Below are positions 60,394-64,000 of a DNA stretch of 64,000 nt, piece after piece. This DNA is from Crotophaga sulcirostris (lineage: Eukaryota; Chordata; Aves; Cuculiformes; Crotophagidae), in NCBI GenBank assembly GCA_013397455.1, contig VYZB01000014.1, positions 2,109,832 to 2,173,831 on the forward strand, read 5' to 3'. Under the pieces are notes generated by a model. It did not search any database. It was not told the origin of the DNA and was given only the letters and a program-made list of their open reading frames with translations. A program made the position numbers and the translations under genes. Numbering within the stretch: position 1 is the first letter of the stretch; the number at the start of each line of letters is the position of its first letter.

Positions 60394-60551
60394 AATAAAT
60401 ATATAGTCTATTTGTTTTGTAACAAGTTTCTGTAAATAAAATAATTTATACTATTTATAAGAAAAAGTTGTGCTTTGCTTCATGAAAAAGATTAGTTTGT
60501 TGAACAAACATGTTACTAAACAAGGCAATAAAATTAGGACTTTTCAATAAA
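60394..60551 (+). promoter_or_regulatory. Cluster of four AATAAA polyadenylation signals
   Basis: AATAAA occurs at 60394-60399, 60435-60440, 60527-60532 and 60546-60551. A GT-rich stretch (GAGGTTGGTTGCATGG and later TGTTTCTGCTTC) follows the last ones, as expected downstream of a cleavage site. The mRNA end is therefore likely between about 60415 and 60575, with more than one site possible. Confidence 0.75.
60431..60438 (+). promoter_or_regulatory. Pumilio-type element overlapping a poly(A) signal
   Basis: TGTAAATA overlaps the AATAAA at 60435-60440 by four bases. Protein binding here could compete with cleavage factor binding; this is inference. Confidence 0.45.
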
Positions 60552-60570
60552 TGAGGTTGGTTGCATGGAA

Positions 60571-63500
60571 AACATTATATGTTTCTGCTTCATTATAAAA
60601 TCATTCACCATTAAAGGACAACGTGATCTGTATCGGTGCCTATGTGAACTGATTTCAGAGAATTGGATGTGGTTAAATTCTCACCCTGTATACTGGAGTT
60701 CTGTGTGAGGGCTGGATCCAAGCGCACTGTGGATTTGGTACCGGGATAGAGAGGTGCTGGAGTTGGTGTCACAGTGCGTTCGTGAGCAGAGGCGTTTCCT
60801 TGCTTACAGTTCACACTTTACATGGTTTTCCAAGTAGAATCATGAGAAGGAGCTTTCACAACCCCACATGTGGGGGTTGAATGATCCAGTTTGCTTTGGT
60901 TTTCCTTCCAAAAAAAGCATCCTCTGTGTTTTTGCAGCGTAAGGAGCCCGTGTGTGCGTTCTGCAGGCTGGATGCTCCTGCAGGCTTTTCTCTGCCTGGG
61001 ACTCGAGTGGGTTGGGTGGCTTCTCAGGAGCCGTTAGCAAATCCGGTAACACTCTCCTAGGAGCTCACAGCTATCCATGGTTATGCTTCCATTATTTTAT
61101 TTCGCTCTCTTTTTTTCTTTCATTTTCTTTTCCTCTTAGCAAGAATAACTTTTCCTTAGTATTTGGAATAAATCCTATAAGATATAAATGGGTGGTTGGG
61201 CAGCAAGTGGGTTCTGCTTTGCCTTTTTATAATGAGCTCTTCTGATATTTTTATATTTAACTTGCATCTTATGTTGACTGAAGACTTTTATTAATTTTTA
61301 TCTTGCCTTGGGGCAAATATCTTTCTTTTCTAGGAGCAGTTTCTAATTTCTGCCTTCCCTGTGAGCTGTGTGCACCGAGGCTGGTTCTGCTGGACGATAC
61401 ACGTGGCGCGGCATGGACCATGCAGGGCTGAGAGCACGCAGAGCTCCCTACTTCTCATCACATTCAGGCAGGTTTGTGGCTCTGACCTGGCTGTGTGTGC
61501 TTCAGAATTGAAGGACTGACTCTCTTTTAACTACATTTAAAATAGGGTTCTGTATCCTGTAAATCTGGTAAGGTGAAGACAGAGGAGGAAAGGTGTGTGT
61601 GTGTCTCATATAATCTTAAACTCTTTGGGTATCTGGGAGCTCTGCAGGGCTGCAGCGTTCCCCCTCTGCCCCCTCTTTGCTGTGTTGGGCATCACTGCTA
61701 GCCCTGCAGCCCAGTGCTGGGAGTTCAGGGCAGGGAGGTGGGCAATCACTTCTCCCTGTGCCTCAGTCCATTCAGTAAAGGGGCTTTGCATGAAAACAGG
61801 TGCTGGAGTAGAGTACCGCAAACATAGGCTTCACTCTAGTGGATGGAAAAGAGTTTCTCTCATGTCACCGATTGTCTCGTGGGAAAAAACTCCAGTTTCT
61901 ATCCAGGAAGAGTTACCTGGTGATGCAGCAGTTTGAGCCTCGCAGTGCGTGCAATGCAAATCCAAGCGGCACAGCTTCTCTCTGCATGGTTTTGTGAACG
62001 TGTGCATATTCTTGATGTTCTTTGCATTGCAAATAGGAACTTGATGTGTCCTTCGAACCCGAAGCTGTCAGCCTTTTCCTGGTGGAGACTTGTTGGGCTC
62101 AAAGGCTATGATCTGCCTCAGGTAGGAAAAAAAAACAACCTCCTGAATCCTGGTCCTGGACCTACAGCATGTGCAGCTCTCAGGGCACGACTGGCATGGC
62201 CAGCTGCCAGTGGCCCTGGCACTCCCTACCTTTGTACACTGAAGCGCTTGGTGGTCGCAGTTGCTACTGAAACAATCAATACAAGGGCTCACAATTGGCT
62301 TTATTTAAATGCAAATTCCTGTTGGTTCATTATTATCACGTTCTGCTGCAACAAATAATCAAACACACATGGCTTGTAGGATCCACCGTGGGGCTCTGAC
62401 TGAACACTTTCCTCAGGGCTTTGGCTCAGAACTGCGTTAGCTGCTGGATTTGTTCCTAATAAGCAGCATGGGATTTTTGTCGTGGAAAACATAACCCACC
62501 AAACTTCAGAGGAGTCTCAAAAGCCTTTTCTCAAGTGGTTCAAACTAACCTGGAGTCAGACTTCATTACAAAGGATGAAAACTGACCTGAACAATGCAGT
62601 CAGTGGAAAAGCCTTGTTCAAGCCCATGGTTGACATCTGCAACCAAATTACTACGAGAGCTTTTTCCAGCATTCACAGGGACAGTGCATTGCTGCTCTCC
62701 AACACAGTGCTGGAAACCTTCTTTGTCCTCTGCTTTTGCAGTTGAACTCCCTCCACCTGTGTCCCTTCCCATCTGCAATGGATACCTTTTTTCAAGAGTA
62801 AAAGCGCCTTGTCTCCTTTCTGCAAGGCTGGACCCTCAACCTGGCTGCATTCAGTGAGCTGGACTGGAGCTGTTGGCAGCCCGGTGAGCAGATGAATGGT
62901 TGCACACAAACCAGCTCAGCTGTTCTGTAGCAGAGCTTTACTGACAAATCAACCCTTCAAGATGCTGTCTCCTGTCCTTTCCTCCTGTGTTCCCACAGCT
63001 TGATGGCAGTGCAGGAATTGCGGAGCATGGTGGGAAGCAGCCCCCATGGAGTGGCTGTATCTGGAAAGCTGTGGCTGATTCTGGCTCCCCTGATGTTAGT
63101 ATGATGTCAGCACTCCAATGTGGAATCGGAGAATGGCATTAGTTCAAGGAACTGCACAAGCTTAAATTACGAGAGCGAATGTACAACTTTGGCATGCGAA
63201 CTAAATCCAGGGAAAGGTGGCACAAGCGAGGCACGAACGTGTGTGTCTGGAGTGCCACTGGCAATCAGTTAAACAAACAGAACTCACGAGGTGACATAAA
63301 CTGAAGATAAAACCAATGTGAACATGGGATGGGGGACGATAACCTGACGTTACTGCAGGGCTTAAAGATAGCAGAAATCCTATTCCTTCTGTTTGGATGT
63401 GGAAATTGAAATAGGCAGTTAAAATGATAGTACAGAAAAAAAGATGGCCAGCTCAAGGCTCAGCTGCCCTGGACCCCTCAGGGTTCCCACTCTTTGGAAA

Positions 63501-64000
63501 GGACCACGTACCACTTTTTCTGTTTTCAGGAGAGCCATCAACAGCTGCTCTGGCTGTGCTGTGCGCAACCAGCTATGGATTTTGGGAAGCGTTGCCTTTT
63601 CCTGCAGCTGCCCAGCATTTGATCCCACTACTATGCAATGCAGCTGAGGCCAAGCTGCTGCTGCTGCAAGCCTTGAAATTGTAAAAGGTAAAAAATTGTA
63701 AAGGTAAAACTGCTGTGACTTTCTTGCCAGGCTTTAGCCTAAAAAGCTTTGTCAAGAAGCTCTGCAGGTTCTGCCTGGATCCTCCTTTGCAAGACATAGG
63801 CTGGGATCAGCAAAAGACCAAGGCAAGTCACGATCTTTACACGTCTTCAAAATTTGTCTCTAGTGCAATTAGCATTTTCTAGATAATGCTGACATCTCAA
63901 CTAACATTCGTACTGGAATAATCTGCTGGCAGCACAGTGAACGTGAACGCGCACTTTGCTCTGGTAGGACATGTGCGCTTGAGTTTTGAAGATCCTGATT
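60571..64000. other. Intergenic sequence downstream of ATXN7
   Basis: No exon, transposon or RNA gene is recognised in these 3.4 kb. In human the next gene downstream is PSMD6, facing ATXN7 tail to tail. I looked for its conserved C-terminal words on the minus strand and did not find them, so if the order is kept here it lies beyond the window. Open frames up to 141 codons (61933-62358) show no family resemblance. Confidence 0.7.

Larger units (their letters stand above)
1315..60570 (+). other. ATXN7: ATXN7 gene (ataxin-7), central and 3' part
   Basis: This is the gene-level entry. Ten exons on the + strand join in frame to a protein that follows vertebrate ataxin-7 from the conserved block just after the N-terminal region to the C-terminal PKARP and stop. 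Ataxin-7 is a nuclear SAGA subunit that tethers the USP22-ATXN7L3-ENY2 deubiquitinase module, and the human gene is mutated by CAG expansion in spinocerebellar ataxia type 7. The exons holding the start codon and the glutamine tract are upstream of the window, so repeat length cannot be judged. All internal introns use GT/AG ends and every junction phase fits. The 3' end near 60570 is inferred from poly(A) signals. The gene assignment is very secure; the exact transcript end is approximate. Confidence 0.96.
56415..60570 (+). other. ATXN7 3' untranslated region, about 4.1 kb
   Basis: This is the sequence after the TGA up to the poly(A) signal cluster. It carries no supported coding frame. It is AT-rich with A tracts at 57043-57062 and 58127-58161, an AU-rich element (ATTTATTTATTAATTAATTA at 59111-59130), a TG/CG dinucleotide tract at 59421-59440, a long self-complementary stretch at about 59593-59663, and three UGUAnAUA motifs. 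A GC-rich island lies near 59205-59370. A multi-kilobase 3' UTR agrees with what I recall of mammalian ATXN7. The exact end needs transcript data. Confidence 0.8.

Noticed and set aside
60571..64000. PSMD6 or another downstream gene on the minus strand
   Set aside because: None of the minus-strand frames carries recognisable PSMD6 words, so the neighbour is not in this window.
1..64000. CRISPR arrays, bacterial operons, phage or integrated viral genes
   Set aside because: The sequence is a vertebrate gene with spliceosomal introns and CR1 elements. No spaced identical repeats or viral gene order were seen.

Overview
The window carries the central and 3' part of one vertebrate gene, the ataxin-7 gene (ATXN7), on the + strand. 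Six pieces of CR1 LINE retrotransposon, some ending in the avian-type repeated ATTCTATG tail, point to a bird; the species cannot be fixed from the sequence. Ten exons could be joined by GT/AG splice sites with fully consistent reading phase. Together they give about 775 residues plus a stop, closely matching ataxin-7 as I remember the human protein. The first exons, which hold the start codon and (in human) the polyglutamine repeat, lie before position 1.

Layout: 1-1314 is intron, mostly a GC-rich degenerate 57-bp minisatellite. A small exon (1315-1383) is followed by a 22.3-kb intron, then the zinc-finger exon (23664-23768), then a 24.3-kb intron that contains a 45-base assembly gap and a large CR1 copy. 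From 48114 to 56414 eight more exons are packed tightly. They include the SCA7 zinc-binding domain split over two exons (50062-50144 and 51835-52100), a 952-bp serine-rich exon (54126-55077) and a tiny terminal coding exon that adds only five residues and the stop (56397-56414). A 3' UTR of about 4.1 kb follows, ending near a cluster of four AATAAA signals at 60394-60551. The remaining 3.4 kb to the window end looks intergenic.

Function: ataxin-7 is the subunit that anchors the deubiquitinase module (USP22, ATXN7L3, ENY2) to the SAGA transcription coactivator, and corresponds to yeast Sgf73. The N-terminal finger, the SCA7 domain and the basic nuclear-localisation motifs are all intact here. 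So are the SUMO/acetylation lysine and the two caspase-7 aspartates known from the human protein.

I found no second protein-coding gene, no convincing RNA gene, no CRISPR array and no clear undescribed system. The more interesting leftovers are the 57-bp minisatellite, a compact element upstream of the zinc-finger exon that shares 16 bases with the miR-200b mature sequence, a tandem splice acceptor at the last coding exon, several strong hairpins, a cluster of Pumilio-type motifs in the 3' UTR, and two unexplained open frames.
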